This document shows, in pieces, positions 7,699 to 16,100 of a DNA stretch of 36,574 bases. This DNA comes from Myxococcales bacterium (lineage in GTDB: Bacteria > Myxococcota_A > Polyangia > Polyangiales > Houyiibacteriaceae): contig JAHBWH010000075.1 of the NCBI GenBank assembly GCA_019637115.1, forward strand, positions 1-36,574, read 5' to 3'. The notes beneath the pieces are model-generated. The model was not told where the DNA came from, did not search any database, and saw only the letters and a program-made list of their open reading frames with translations. The stretch's first letter is position 1. Each line of letters opens with the position of its first letter. A program made the position numbers and the translations under genes.

Positions 7699-8931
7699 TC
7701 AGCCGCTCAGCCACCACACGAGGGGCGTGCCGACGACCACGCTGACGAGCGTCGAGAGCGCGCCGACCCGCGCATAGGCCCAGAAGCCGAGCTCGTGCAC
7801 GTGCTTGGCCTGCTCGGCGACGATGATGTTCGCGGCGCTGCCCACCAGCGTGAGGTTTCCGGCCACCGTGCTCACCCACGCGAGCAGCGTCCACGTGCGG
7901 AAGGGATCGCCCATCGCGTCGACGTAGGGGGCGACCAAGAGGACGAGGGGCACGTTCGACACCGTGTTCGAGCCGACGACGATCGCCGCCGAGAAGCTGG
8001 CCACGCCGCCGACATCGCTCGCGCTGACGTGAGGCGCGACCGCGGCCCAGACCGCGTCGACGTAGCCGGTCGTCCGCAAGCCCGCGACGACCACGAAGAG
8101 CGACGCGAAGAAGACGAGCAAGGACCAGTCCACGCGCGCGAAGGTCGCCTGCGGCTCGCGCCGGTCGACGATGACGAAGGCCAGCACCGCCCCGAGCACC
8201 GCGAACGGGAGGTTCGCGCCCAGCATCAGGGCCGCCATGAGCGCCGTCACGACGACGAAGGCGAAGCGCGTCGCGCCCGCGCGGGTGTCTTCATGGGGAG
8301 GCTCGGCCGCCGACTCGAAGCGCTCGGGCAACGCGCGACGGCTGAGCACGACGAGGAGCGCCGCGTTCAGGACCAAACAGAGCGCGGCGGCGGGCCCCAC
8401 GGCGAAGAAGAACCGCGCGAAGTCGAGCCCGCCGAGGCTCCCGATCAACATATTCTGTGGGTTGCCGACGAGCGTCGCCGCGCTGCCGATGTTGGCGCTC
8501 GTCGCGAGCGCCACGAGGTAGGGGCCGTAGGGCAGCGAAGCTCGCGTGCAGAGCCTCAGCACGAGCGGCGTCAGGAAGAGGCAGACCGCGTCGTTGAGCA
8601 GCATCGCGGCGAGAGCGCCGGGGACGATCGCCACCACGACGAGCAGGCGCGTGGGCGTGGTGGCGACGCGCGAGGCGAGCCCGAGGAGCCGATCGAAGAG
8701 GCCGCTCTGATCGACGTACGCGCTGAGCGCCATGGCGCCGAAGAGCACGGCGAGCGTCGCCCCGTCGACGGCGGCGTAGGCCTCCTCGGGCGCGAGCGCC
8801 CCCGTCACGACCATCAGCACCGCGCCGAGGAGGGCGCCCGCGGGTCGACCGATCGGCAAGACGGCGAGCCGGCGCGACGCGATGAGCGCGTACGCGAGGA
8901 CGAAGACCGCGAGGGTGACGCTGGGATGCAT
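7699..8931 (-). CDS. SLC13/ArsB-NhaD superfamily (ion transporter) membrane protein
   Basis: About 410 residues with some ten to eleven hydrophobic spans, matching the citrate-transporter/ArsB/NhaD fold (CitMHS-like). Family-typical stretches are MLLNDAVCLFLTPLVL, TSANIGSAATLVGNPQNM (first half) and FSAAIVVGSNTVSNVPLV plus STVAGNLTLVGSAANIIV (second half), the two inverted halves of the transporter. The NIGSAATLVGNPQN and NLTLVGSAANIIV motifs are the substrate-binding hairpin regions. Substrate cannot be told from sequence: anions such as dicarboxylate, sulfate or arsenite, or Na+/H+ exchange, are all possible. The ATG at 8931 is preferred; an in-frame ATG at 8973 adds 14 non-hydrophobic residues. 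It converges with the cytochrome gene with only 7 bp between stops. Confidence 0.85.
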   Translation of the reverse strand: MHPSVTLAVFVLAYALIASRRLAVLPIGRPAGALLGAVLMVVTGALAPEEAYAAVDGATLAVLFGAMALSAYVDQSGLFDRLLGLASRVATTPTRLLVVVAIVPGALAAMLLNDAVCLFLTPLVLRLCTRASLPYGPYLVALATSANIGSAATLVGNPQNMLIGSLGGLDFARFFFAVGPAAALCLVLNAALLVVLSRRALPERFESAAEPPHEDTRAGATRFAFVVVTALMAALMLGANLPFAVLGAVLAFVIVDRREPQATFARVDWSLLVFFASLFVVVAGLRTTGYVDAVWAAVAPHVSASDVGGVASFSAAIVVGSNTVSNVPLVLLVAPYVDAMGDPFRTWTLLAWVSTVAGNLTLVGSAANIIVAEQAKHVHELGFWAYARVGALSTLVSVVVGTPLVWWLSG

Positions 8932-9105
8932 CGAGCGCGCCGGAGCATGCCCCGGCGGTCGCCGGCCGACCATCGCCTCGAGCGCGCCCAGGTCGTCGCC
9001 CTCGGCGGCCTGCGACGACTGCGCGCGACGCGGGGCGTCACCACGCTCGACGCAACGAGCATATAGCGCGCGCCGCCGCGAACGCTCCGCGCGCGCCCAG
9101 GCTCC

Positions 9106-10200
9106 TCAGCGACGCAGGCCCAGGGCCTCGTCGACGCGCGCGAGGTCCACGTTCGGAGCGCCGGGCGTGCGCGCGACGAAGCGGTCCCCCTCGGTGGCCG
9201 TCTCCCCGAAGAACGCGCGTGGGTTCGCCAGGGCCGACTGGCTCTGGTCGGGGCGCGCGACGCACTCCTCGAGGCAGAAGAGCACCTCCTCGGCCGTCGC
9301 GTTGCCGCGGCTGCACGCGGTGCGCGCGGGCGTCGGCTCGGCCTCGAGGCGCACGAGGACGTCGACCCGGCGCGCGCTCTGGCAGCGACCCGCGGCGGGC
9401 TCGTCGCTCGGGTTCGCCGGGAGCGGGCAGCGCGAGCGCTCTGGCACCATCGGGACGTCGTCCTGTGGGCCGAGGCGCTCGACGAGCCGCGCGTGCTCCG
9501 TCGCCGCCGTGCGATCGAGCTTCGCGTCGAGCCAGCGGCTGCCGTGGCCCACCGCCACCATCCGCAACGGGGCGGTCCCGAGGCCCTCGGCGAGCGCGCG
9601 CCCCGCGCGCGAGGCGCGGCACCACGCGAGCCGCTCGTTCGCCGCCTGCCGCGTGCGCTGGGGCGCGCGCCCCCACGGCAGCGCGCCCCATCCTTCGGCG
9701 AGCTCGGCGCAGTCGAGCTGCGCGTTGCGGGGCAGCTCCTGGTCGACGTGCCCGACGACGGCGACGTCCACGCGATCGACGTGGGGCAACATCGAGCGCA
9801 GCCCGCGACCGAGGCACGCGAAGGCGTTCTGGCCGCCATCACAGGTGACGACCGGCGCGCCGTGACCAGGATCGCCGTTGAGCGCGTACTGGCCGCTCTC
9901 GAAGAGCGCGTCCGCGCCGCAGCTCACGCGCCACTCGAGCGGGGTGTCGCCGACGAGCGCGACGCTGCAATAACGCCCGATGCTGGCGCGCACGGCCGAG
10001 AGCGCGCGCGCCGCCTCCTGGAAGGTCGTGCCCGGGATCGTCGCCCGACAGGCCCGCTCGAGCGTCTGCATGCGCTCGAGCGGCGGGGCCTCCGAGGTGG
10101 CCGGGGCGGGCGTGATCGCGGGCGTCGTCGGCCCTGCCTGCCCCTCGTAGGCGGTCCCGCCGCAAGGGATCGCGAGCGCCAGCATCAGCAGCGTGCGCAT
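9106..10200 (-). CDS. OmpA-like extracytoplasmic protein
   Basis: 364 residues. The N-terminus (MRTLLMLALAIPCGG) is a signal peptide, possibly a lipoprotein signal although Pro at -1 makes the lipobox poor. A segment near 95-120 (ADALFESGQYALNGD) recalls the start of an OmpA domain. Later VDVAVVGHVD, LAWCRASRAGRALAEGLG, MVAVGHG and SARRVDVLVRL follow the order of OmpA-family peptidoglycan-binding motifs, but with long insertions and extra Cys residues. It could anchor a complex to the cell wall. Its ATG overlaps the stop of the upstream gene by one base (TGATG at 10202-10198), so it is translationally coupled to the Cys-rich secreted protein. The OmpA assignment is by motif order and is moderately sure. 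Confidence 0.7.
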   Translation of the reverse strand: MRTLLMLALAIPCGGTAYEGQAGPTTPAITPAPATSEAPPLERMQTLERACRATIPGTTFQEAARALSAVRASIGRYCSVALVGDTPLEWRVSCGADALFESGQYALNGDPGHGAPVVTCDGGQNAFACLGRGLRSMLPHVDRVDVAVVGHVDQELPRNAQLDCAELAEGWGALPWGRAPQRTRQAANERLAWCRASRAGRALAEGLGTAPLRMVAVGHGSRWLDAKLDRTAATEHARLVERLGPQDDVPMVPERSRCPLPANPSDEPAAGRCQSARRVDVLVRLEAEPTPARTACSRGNATAEEVLFCLEECVARPDQSQSALANPRAFFGETATEGDRFVARTPGAPNVDLARVDEALGLRR

Positions 10201-12410
10201 CAGCGGCCTCCGAGCAGGTCGATGAGCGAGGTCAGGTTCACGCCGCCGAAGAAGCTCCAGACGCGATCGTCCGGGTGTGGCCACGGCGGGTGCACCAAGA
10301 ACCCGAAGGTGAGCAGCCGCGGCGCGATCTCCGGGTAGCCCCAGTTCATCGCGACCATCAGCGCGGGCCCAATGCGGCTCGCGCGGCCGTCGCTCCACGC
10401 GACCGACGCCGTGAGCGGGACCGAGATCTCGAAGACGAACCCGGCCTTGAGGTGCAGGTCGGTGTAGAAGATCGGGAGCAAGGCGCCGATCGCGTTGGGC
10501 TCGGGCGCGCTGAAGAAGACGCCGAGGCGCGCGTCCCCGAGGAAACCGACGCGCAGCTGGCGCCGCTCGCTGTTGCCGACCGTCGCGACCGTCCGCGGCT
10601 CGCGGGAGCGGAAGGCCGCGTGGGCGACGCAGCGCTTCGTCTGCCCGTCGTCGTGCACGAGGTGCGCGTGCACGACGCCGTCGAGCACCACCTCGGACGC
10701 GACCACGAAGCGCGCGTCCCGCCCCACGGGACACTCGGCGTCGTTCGTCAGCCGCGTGACGAAGGCGCTCGGGCGCGCGTGGCCGAAGCGCCCCTGCTCG
10801 ACGCCCACGCCCGGCGCGTGCTGTCCGATCGAGGTCGCGGCGCCCTGATCCGACTGACTGCGGGCGGGGTGATTCCAAGCCGCGGCGAGCCCCTCCGGGG
10901 TCGTCAGTCGGAAGCGCAGCTCATCGCGTCGGCGGACGTACGCGAAGGTCGAGGGGTCGTCGACCGGCACGCCGCGCCAGGCGCGCACGTCCGCCGGCGC
11001 GTCGTGGTCGCGGCGCGAGATGCCTGCGGGGACCCAGTCGAGGCCGGGGTCGAGCACGCCGATCCGCGCGAGCGCGGCGGTCTCGAAGGTCTGGCAGCCG
11101 CCGCGCGTCGCGACGCGCACCTCGACGAGGCCGCGCGCGAGCGTCACGCGCCCCTCGCTCACCTCGAGCTCGTCGCTGCCGCTGCACGCGAGCGTACCCT
11201 CCGGGAGCTCGAGCACCGCGCCGACCGTCGTCGCCAGCAGGGGTGCGTCGGCGGTCGTGACGCAGCGCCGCGCGCCCTCGCGGGGGCGGAGCCCGCTCGG
11301 CGTGACGTCGTGGACGACGTCCGTGACGCAGACCTCGGCGTCGACGAAGCGGGTGGTCAGCTCGCTGGCGCTGGCCGTCTGAGCGAACGCGAGCCCGATC
11401 GCCTCGCGGAGACCACGGGCGCCGTACGTGCCCGCGAGGCAGAGGTGCAGCTCTCCGGCCAGCTCGGCCAGCATCGCGAGGCTCGGCACGAAGCGCTCGC
11501 CATCGGCGCCGTAGCGGTCGCGCATGGTCCGTGCGATCCACGCCTCGTCGAACGAGAGCGCCTCGCTCGTGACGACGACGGGCACCGGCTCGCCCTCGGC
11601 CTGCCCGCCGACCTCGCACGCGGCCCGCGAGCTCACGCCGCGCCGGCGCACGAGGCGCGCCGCGCCCGCGCCGAACGCGGTGCGGAGCTCCGCCCAGGCG
11701 TCCGCGTCGCGCTCGACCGAGCTGAAGCGCAGCCCCCGCTCGCCGCTCCAGTCGGGGCGCATCAGGGCCGCGCCGTCCCGCAGCCGCCGCTGCAGCGGGG
11801 TCTCGCCGCCGGGCGTCAGGCGCCCGAGCGGGTAGGTCGGCTCGCCCGAGGCGCGCGCGTCGACCCGCCAGCCGGCCTGGCACGCCGGCAGCGTGAGCGA
11901 GCGGTCGCGGACACCGAGCGTCATCGCCGTGGCGCCGCTGCCCTCGCAGCGCAGCTCGAGCGCGATCGCCGAGGCGCCGCATTGCTCGGCGTGGGCCGCC
12001 ACGCGCTCGACCACGAGGGAGCCCGCCTCCGAGCCGGGGCGCACCGCGAACGGCCCGCCGGGCTGCAGCACGTAGTCCGTGCAGTGGTCGACGAAGACCG
12101 ACGCGACCTCGGTCGGCGCGTCCGGGCGGCGGCCGTAGACCGTGCCTTGGCGCGCGTCGCTCCACTGGAGCCCGGCGAGCAGATCGACGACGGTGTCCTT
12201 GCCGGAGAGCCTGCGCCAGGGGCCGCTCGGGTCGAGCGCGAACTCGCACGCCGAGTCGATGCGGACGCGCGCGCCGAGCGTCAGGGGGGCGCTGGCGACG
12301 GCGTCACCGCCGAAGCAGCGCGGCAGGGCCTGCGCGCTGACGTCGGAGGCGAACGTGGGCGCGAGCACGAAGACCGCCGCGCACGCGGCGAGAGAGGTCC
12401 GGAGCGTCAT
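10200..12410 (-). CDS. Large Cys-rich secreted protein of unknown function
   Basis: 736 residues that I do not recognise. It has a clear signal peptide (MTLRTSLAACAAVFVLAP, cleavage near SAQA), chosen as start because the 31 codons upstream look non-coding. The body contains at least fourteen Cys residues spread over the length, suggesting several disulfides in an oxidising compartment. The final 130 residues (about RRQLRVGFLGDARLGVFF to the end) alternate hydrophobic and small residues with many aromatic residues and resemble outer-membrane beta-strands. The downstream OmpA-like gene overlaps by one base, so the pair probably forms one cell-envelope unit. Divergent from the tetR-led efflux operon. 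Confidence 0.65.
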   Translation of the reverse strand: MTLRTSLAACAAVFVLAPTFASDVSAQALPRCFGGDAVASAPLTLGARVRIDSACEFALDPSGPWRRLSGKDTVVDLLAGLQWSDARQGTVYGRRPDAPTEVASVFVDHCTDYVLQPGGPFAVRPGSEAGSLVVERVAAHAEQCGASAIALELRCEGSGATAMTLGVRDRSLTLPACQAGWRVDARASGEPTYPLGRLTPGGETPLQRRLRDGAALMRPDWSGERGLRFSSVERDADAWAELRTAFGAGAARLVRRRGVSSRAACEVGGQAEGEPVPVVVTSEALSFDEAWIARTMRDRYGADGERFVPSLAMLAELAGELHLCLAGTYGARGLREAIGLAFAQTASASELTTRFVDAEVCVTDVVHDVTPSGLRPREGARRCVTTADAPLLATTVGAVLELPEGTLACSGSDELEVSEGRVTLARGLVEVRVATRGGCQTFETAALARIGVLDPGLDWVPAGISRRDHDAPADVRAWRGVPVDDPSTFAYVRRRDELRFRLTTPEGLAAAWNHPARSQSDQGAATSIGQHAPGVGVEQGRFGHARPSAFVTRLTNDAECPVGRDARFVVASEVVLDGVVHAHLVHDDGQTKRCVAHAAFRSREPRTVATVGNSERRQLRVGFLGDARLGVFFSAPEPNAIGALLPIFYTDLHLKAGFVFEISVPLTASVAWSDGRASRIGPALMVAMNWGYPEIAPRLLTFGFLVHPPWPHPDDRVWSFFGGVNLTSLIDLLGGR

Positions 12411-12579
12411 GGGGGCGCATGATGAACCGGAGGACGGGGGCCGCAACGCCCGACCCCCGAGCTGGTCCCCGACTCTCCGATGGCGTCGCTTCGTCGATGA
12501 CACCGGCGGCGAAGCGTCGGCGACGCAGCGCGCGAGAAACGCTCCGGCGCGTCCGGCGACCGAGGGTCACCAAATCCTC

Positions 12580-12608
12580 TTGCTTCCCTCGGGCGACGGA
12601 ACCATACC
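12580..12608 (+). promoter_or_regulatory. Predicted sigma-70-type promoter of the efflux operon
   Basis: TTGCTT at 12580-12585, a 17-bp spacer, and CATACC at 12603-12608 give a plausible -35/-10 pair. The double TetR operator starts 5 bp downstream, where transcription would begin, which is the expected geometry for repression. This is a consensus match by eye only. Confidence 0.45.
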
Positions 12609-12613
12609 TCGAA

Positions 12614-12646
12614 ATGACCGACAGTCAGTTAGTGACCGACGGTCAT
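12614..12646. promoter_or_regulatory. Double TetR-type operator
   Basis: Two 13-bp palindromes of form TGAC-N5-GTCA stand in tandem: TGACCGACAGTCA (12615-12627) and TGACCGACGGTCA (12633-12645), centres 18 bp apart. The whole 33-bp block is itself near-palindromic. TetR-family regulators commonly bind such sites as two dimers. The site lies between the predicted promoter and the regulator's GTG start, so the TetR protein encoded next probably represses its own operon here. Confidence 0.75.
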
Positions 12647-12718
12647 CCCAGCACCCCAGAGAGCCCCCACCCCCGAGGATCCGACCGTGCGCCGCTCGAC
12701 CCCACCGACGAGGCACCC

Positions 12719-13372
12719 GTGACCGCCGCCGCCAAACGACGGGCGCGCGAGCGCGAGGCCCGACGCGAGTCCATCCTGGACGCCGCCGAGGCGCTGCTCG
12801 CGCGGACGGGGCCCCGCACGCTGACGATGGACGACGTCGCCCGCGAGGCGACCCTGAGCAAGGGCGCGCTCTACCTCTACTTCCCGGGCAAGGACGCCCT
12901 CATCGCCGCCGTGGCCGAGCGCCGCTTGGCCGCCCAGCTCCCCGACCTGCGCGCGAGCGCCGAGGGCGCGACGACCGGGCTCGAGCGGCTGCTCGAGCTG
13001 ATGAACCACTTCATGAAGCGCTTCGTGAACGACCCCGCCATCTTCCGGACGATGGTGGAGTGGCTCCTCGAGCCCCGGGTCGACGACCTCTCGGAGGACT
13101 TCGCCGCCTATCGCGCGCGCGTGGCCGAGGTCTTCGGCCTCCTGTTCGAAGCCATCGAGCGCGGCAAGCGCGACGGCTCCATCCGCAACGACATCGACAC
13201 CATGCACCAAGCCCTGCAGATCTGGTCGAGCTCCCTCGGCGTGCTGCTCATGCACCACAACGCCGAGGGCATGAAGAAGCGTGTCCTCGTCCCGCTGGAC
13301 TTCGCGCGGCTCCCCGAGCTGCACACCGAGACGATCCGGCGCGCCCTCGCGAACGACGGAGGCGCGCGATGA
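12719..13372 (+). CDS. TetR/AcrR-family transcriptional repressor of the efflux operon
   Basis: 217 residues. The N-terminal helix-turn-helix (about residues 36-56, TMDDVAREATLSKGALYLYF) is a textbook TetR DNA-binding domain. The C-terminal helical domain would bind an inducer, probably an efflux substrate. GTG at 12719 is preferred as start: GAGG lies 5 bases upstream, whereas the in-frame ATG at 12614 has no ribosome site and falls inside the operator. The resulting length fits the family. The gene is first in an operon with outer-membrane factor, adaptor and RND permease, its stop overlapping the next ATG (13369-13372). Autoregulation through the double operator is inferred from position. 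Confidence 0.88.
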   Translation: MTAAAKRRAREREARRESILDAAEALLARTGPRTLTMDDVAREATLSKGALYLYFPGKDALIAAVAERRLAAQLPDLRASAEGATTGLERLLELMNHFMKRFVNDPAIFRTMVEWLLEPRVDDLSEDFAAYRARVAEVFGLLFEAIERGKRDGSIRNDIDTMHQALQIWSSSLGVLLMHHNAEGMKKRVLVPLDFARLPELHTETIRRALANDGGAR

Positions 13373-14868
13373 CCCGCGAGAAGACCTACGCGACGACGAT
13401 GGCGCTGGCCCTCTCGGCGATCGCGCTCACGAGCTGCCTGCCCCACGGCCGCACGCGGAATCCCGAGCCGGCCTACACGCTGCCCGAGCGCTTCGCGAGC
13501 CCGGACGCGGAGCGCGCGGCCGACGCGCGCCGGGCGACCCAGGAGCGCGCCGACGCGAGGTGGTGGCGGCACTACGACGACCCCGTCCTGCACGACCTCG
13601 TCGAGCGGTCGCTGTCGACGAACGTCTCGTTGCGCGCGCGCTGGGCCGCGCTCGAGCAGGCCCGCGCGCTCGCCGAGCAGGCGCACGCCGCCCGGTGGCC
13701 GACGATCGCCGCGCAGGGCGGCATCACCTTCAGCCGCAGCGTCGGCTTCTTCGGCACCAACAACGCCCTGCAGGCCCAAGCGCTCCTCCCCATCCAGTGG
13801 GAGCTCGACCTCTTCCGCCGCTACCGCGGCCTCGGCGAGGCCGCCGACCTCGAGGCCGAGGCGACCCGCCTCGAGATCGAGGCGCTCGCCGTCTCGACGA
13901 GCGCGCAGGTCGCCGACGCCTGGTATGGGCTCGTCGAAGCGAACGCGCGCCATCAGCTCTTGGCGGAGCAGCACCGGCTGAACGAGACCTACCTCGAGCT
14001 GGTCCAGCTCCGCTTCGGGCAAGGCCTCTCGAGCGCCCTCGACGTCCACCAGCAGCGCCAGCTCGTCGCGGGGTCGCGCGCGCGCCTCGAGCTCGTCGAC
14101 GCCGAGCGCGAGCTGCTCCGCCAGCAGATCGCCGTGCTCCTCGGCGAGATCCCTTCGGAGCTCGCGGCGCTCCCGCCGACCGCCGAGTTCCCGGAGCTCG
14201 GCGAGCCGCCCGCGCCGGGCGTGCCCGCCAGCGTCGTCTGGGCCCGTCCCGACGTCCGCGCGGCGCAAGAGCGCGTCCGCGCGGCCGACTGGCGCGTCGG
14301 CTCCGCCATCGCGGCCCGGCTCCCCTCGGTGCGCCTCAACGCCTCGCCCGGGTACACGTGGTCACGCAACGAGATCCAGGGCGGGGCCTTCGGCGGCGGA
14401 GACCCGATCGTCGTCAGCGGCTTCACGTTCACCGCGGGCGCGACGCTCAACGTGCCCCTCTTCGACGGCTTCGCCGGACGCGCGGGTGTCCGTCAGCAAG
14501 AGGCCGCGCTGCAGGCGCAGGTCGAGACGCTCTCGCAGGCCGTGCTCACCGCGCTGGTCGAGGTCGAAGGCGCGATCGTCCGCGAGGCGCAGCAGCGCCG
14601 CAACGTCGCGCTCCTCGGAGACCAGCTGACCATCACGCACGACACGCTCGAGGCCGCGCGAGATCGCTACCGCTCGGGACTGAGCGACTACCTCCCCGTG
14701 CTGACGGCGCTGCAGGCCGAGCAGGCCACGCAGGTCGAGCTGCTCGCCTCGAAGCGCCAGCTCGTCGCGGGTCGCGTGCAGCTGCACCGCGCGCTCGGCG
14801 GCGCCTTCCCCGAAGAGCTGCTCGCCCGCGGACGGACGACGCTCGTGGACGCAGGAGACGACCGATGA
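13369..14868 (+). CDS. TolC/NodT-type outer-membrane efflux lipoprotein
   Basis: 499 residues of the outer-membrane factor family, which forms the trimeric exit duct of tripartite pumps. The signal ends in lipobox LTSC (Cys23). A WWRHYDDPVLHDLVERSL segment near 65-85 is typical of NodT-family members, and two repeated long-helix/beta-hairpin halves follow (about 75-270 and 290-480), including the PVLTALQAEQA stretch. Length is normal for the family. It overlaps both neighbours by ATGA, and its partners are the adaptor and permease encoded immediately downstream. Confidence 0.92.
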   Translation: MTREKTYATTMALALSAIALTSCLPHGRTRNPEPAYTLPERFASPDAERAADARRATQERADARWWRHYDDPVLHDLVERSLSTNVSLRARWAALEQARALAEQAHAARWPTIAAQGGITFSRSVGFFGTNNALQAQALLPIQWELDLFRRYRGLGEAADLEAEATRLEIEALAVSTSAQVADAWYGLVEANARHQLLAEQHRLNETYLELVQLRFGQGLSSALDVHQQRQLVAGSRARLELVDAERELLRQQIAVLLGEIPSELAALPPTAEFPELGEPPAPGVPASVVWARPDVRAAQERVRAADWRVGSAIAARLPSVRLNASPGYTWSRNEIQGGAFGGGDPIVVSGFTFTAGATLNVPLFDGFAGRAGVRQQEAALQAQVETLSQAVLTALVEVEGAIVREAQQRRNVALLGDQLTITHDTLEAARDRYRSGLSDYLPVLTALQAEQATQVELLASKRQLVAGRVQLHRALGGAFPEELLARGRTTLVDAGDDR

Positions 14869-16100
14869 GCGAGCAGCCCAACAAGGTCGCGACCGTCCTC
14901 AAGGTCGTCCTCCCCCTCCTGGTGATCGCGGCCGGGGTCGGCTTCTTCCGCTTCGTCGTCTCGCGAAAGCCCGAGGCGCCTCGCCAGCCGCAGGTTGACA
15001 CCGCGCTCCTCGTCGAGACGACCGTGGTGGAGCGCGGTCGGCACGAGGTCGCGGTGCGCGCGAACGGCCAGGTGGTCGCCGCCGAGCTCGTCGTCCTCTC
15101 CCCCGAGGTCACTGGCCGCGTGCGCGCCATGTCGCCCGAGCTGGTGCCCGGCGGTCGGTTCCGTGCCGGCGAGACGATGCTGCGCATCGATCCCCGGGAC
15201 TACCAGCTCGCGGTCGACGCGCAGAGCGCGGAGGTGAACCGCGCCCAGCTCGAGCTGCAGCTCGAGGAGGGTCGTCAGCGGATCGCCGAGCGGGAGTGGG
15301 CGCTCTTCGAGCGGGAGCCGCAGGAGGCGGGCGCCGGGCGCGCGCTCGCGCTGCGAGAGCCGCAGGTGGAGACGGCGAGGGTCGCGGTCCGTTCGGCCCA
15401 GAGCAGCGCCCAGCGCGCGCGCCTCGCGCTCGAGAAGGCCACGCTCCGCGCGCCCTTCAACGGGATGGTGCTGAGCGAGAACGTCGACCTCGGCCAAGTG
15501 GTCGGGCCGCAGACGCAGGTCGCGACGCTCGTCGGCACCGACGCCTTCTGGGTTCGCGTGTCGGTGCCCGTGGCGAGCCTCGCGACCCTCCGCTTCCCAG
15601 ACCGCCACGGCGAGGGCTCTCCCGTCCGCGTCTGGCAGTCCGTGAACGGACAGCGGATCGAGCGCGAAGGTCGCCTGCTCCGCCTGCTCCCCGACGTCGA
15701 CCCGGTGGGGAGCATGGCGCGCGTGATCGTCCGCATCGACGATCCCCTGGCGCTGCAGGGAGAGCGCCGCGGCTCGCTCCCGATGCTGCTCGGCAGCTAC
15801 GTCGACGTCGAGCTCGGCGCCGCGCCGCTGGACGACGTCGTCGAGCTCCCGCGGCTCGCCCTGCGCGAGGGCAACAAGGTCTACGTGATGACGCCCGAGC
15901 GCACGCTCGCCGTCCGCGAGGTGGAGATCGTCTGGTCGCGCCCCGAGACGGTCCTTGTGCGCGATGGCCTCGCGAGCGGCGAGCAGGTCGTCACGAGCCG
16001 GGTGCCGACGCCCGTCGCCGGGCTGCCGCTGCGGACCGCGACCGAGCCGCGCGAGGTCGTCGCCGAGCGCGCCGGCGCGAGCCGCGAGGTCGTGCGATGA
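14865..16100 (+). CDS. RND-pump periplasmic adaptor (HlyD/MFP family)
   Basis: 411 residues. One N-terminal membrane anchor (about 10-29), then the beta-barrel/lipoyl half (VRANGQVVAAELVVLSPEV), a short coiled coil with heptad-like Gln/Glu-rich sequence (about 120-190), the second lipoyl half (ATLRAPFNGMVLSENVDLG) and a C-terminal membrane-proximal domain (VRDGLASGEQVV). It joins the permease to the outer-membrane duct in the periplasm. The sequence matches the membrane-fusion family along its length with no truncation. ATGA overlaps at both ends fix its place in the tetR operon. Confidence 0.92.
   Translation: MSEQPNKVATVLKVVLPLLVIAAGVGFFRFVVSRKPEAPRQPQVDTALLVETTVVERGRHEVAVRANGQVVAAELVVLSPEVTGRVRAMSPELVPGGRFRAGETMLRIDPRDYQLAVDAQSAEVNRAQLELQLEEGRQRIAEREWALFEREPQEAGAGRALALREPQVETARVAVRSAQSSAQRARLALEKATLRAPFNGMVLSENVDLGQVVGPQTQVATLVGTDAFWVRVSVPVASLATLRFPDRHGEGSPVRVWQSVNGQRIEREGRLLRLLPDVDPVGSMARVIVRIDDPLALQGERRGSLPMLLGSYVDVELGAAPLDDVVELPRLALREGNKVYVMTPERTLAVREVEIVWSRPETVLVRDGLASGEQVVTSRVPTPVAGLPLRTATEPREVVAERAGASREVVR

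Noticed and set aside
10275-12422. A 715-codon plus-strand frame opposite the Cys-rich secreted protein
   Set aside because: Low-complexity Arg/Ala sequence without signal or motifs. The minus strand has a signal peptide, translational coupling and normal protein composition.
12614-12616. ATG as start of the TetR regulator
   Set aside because: It lies inside the double operator and has no ribosome-binding site, and it would add 35 residues unlike the family. GTG 12719 fits better.
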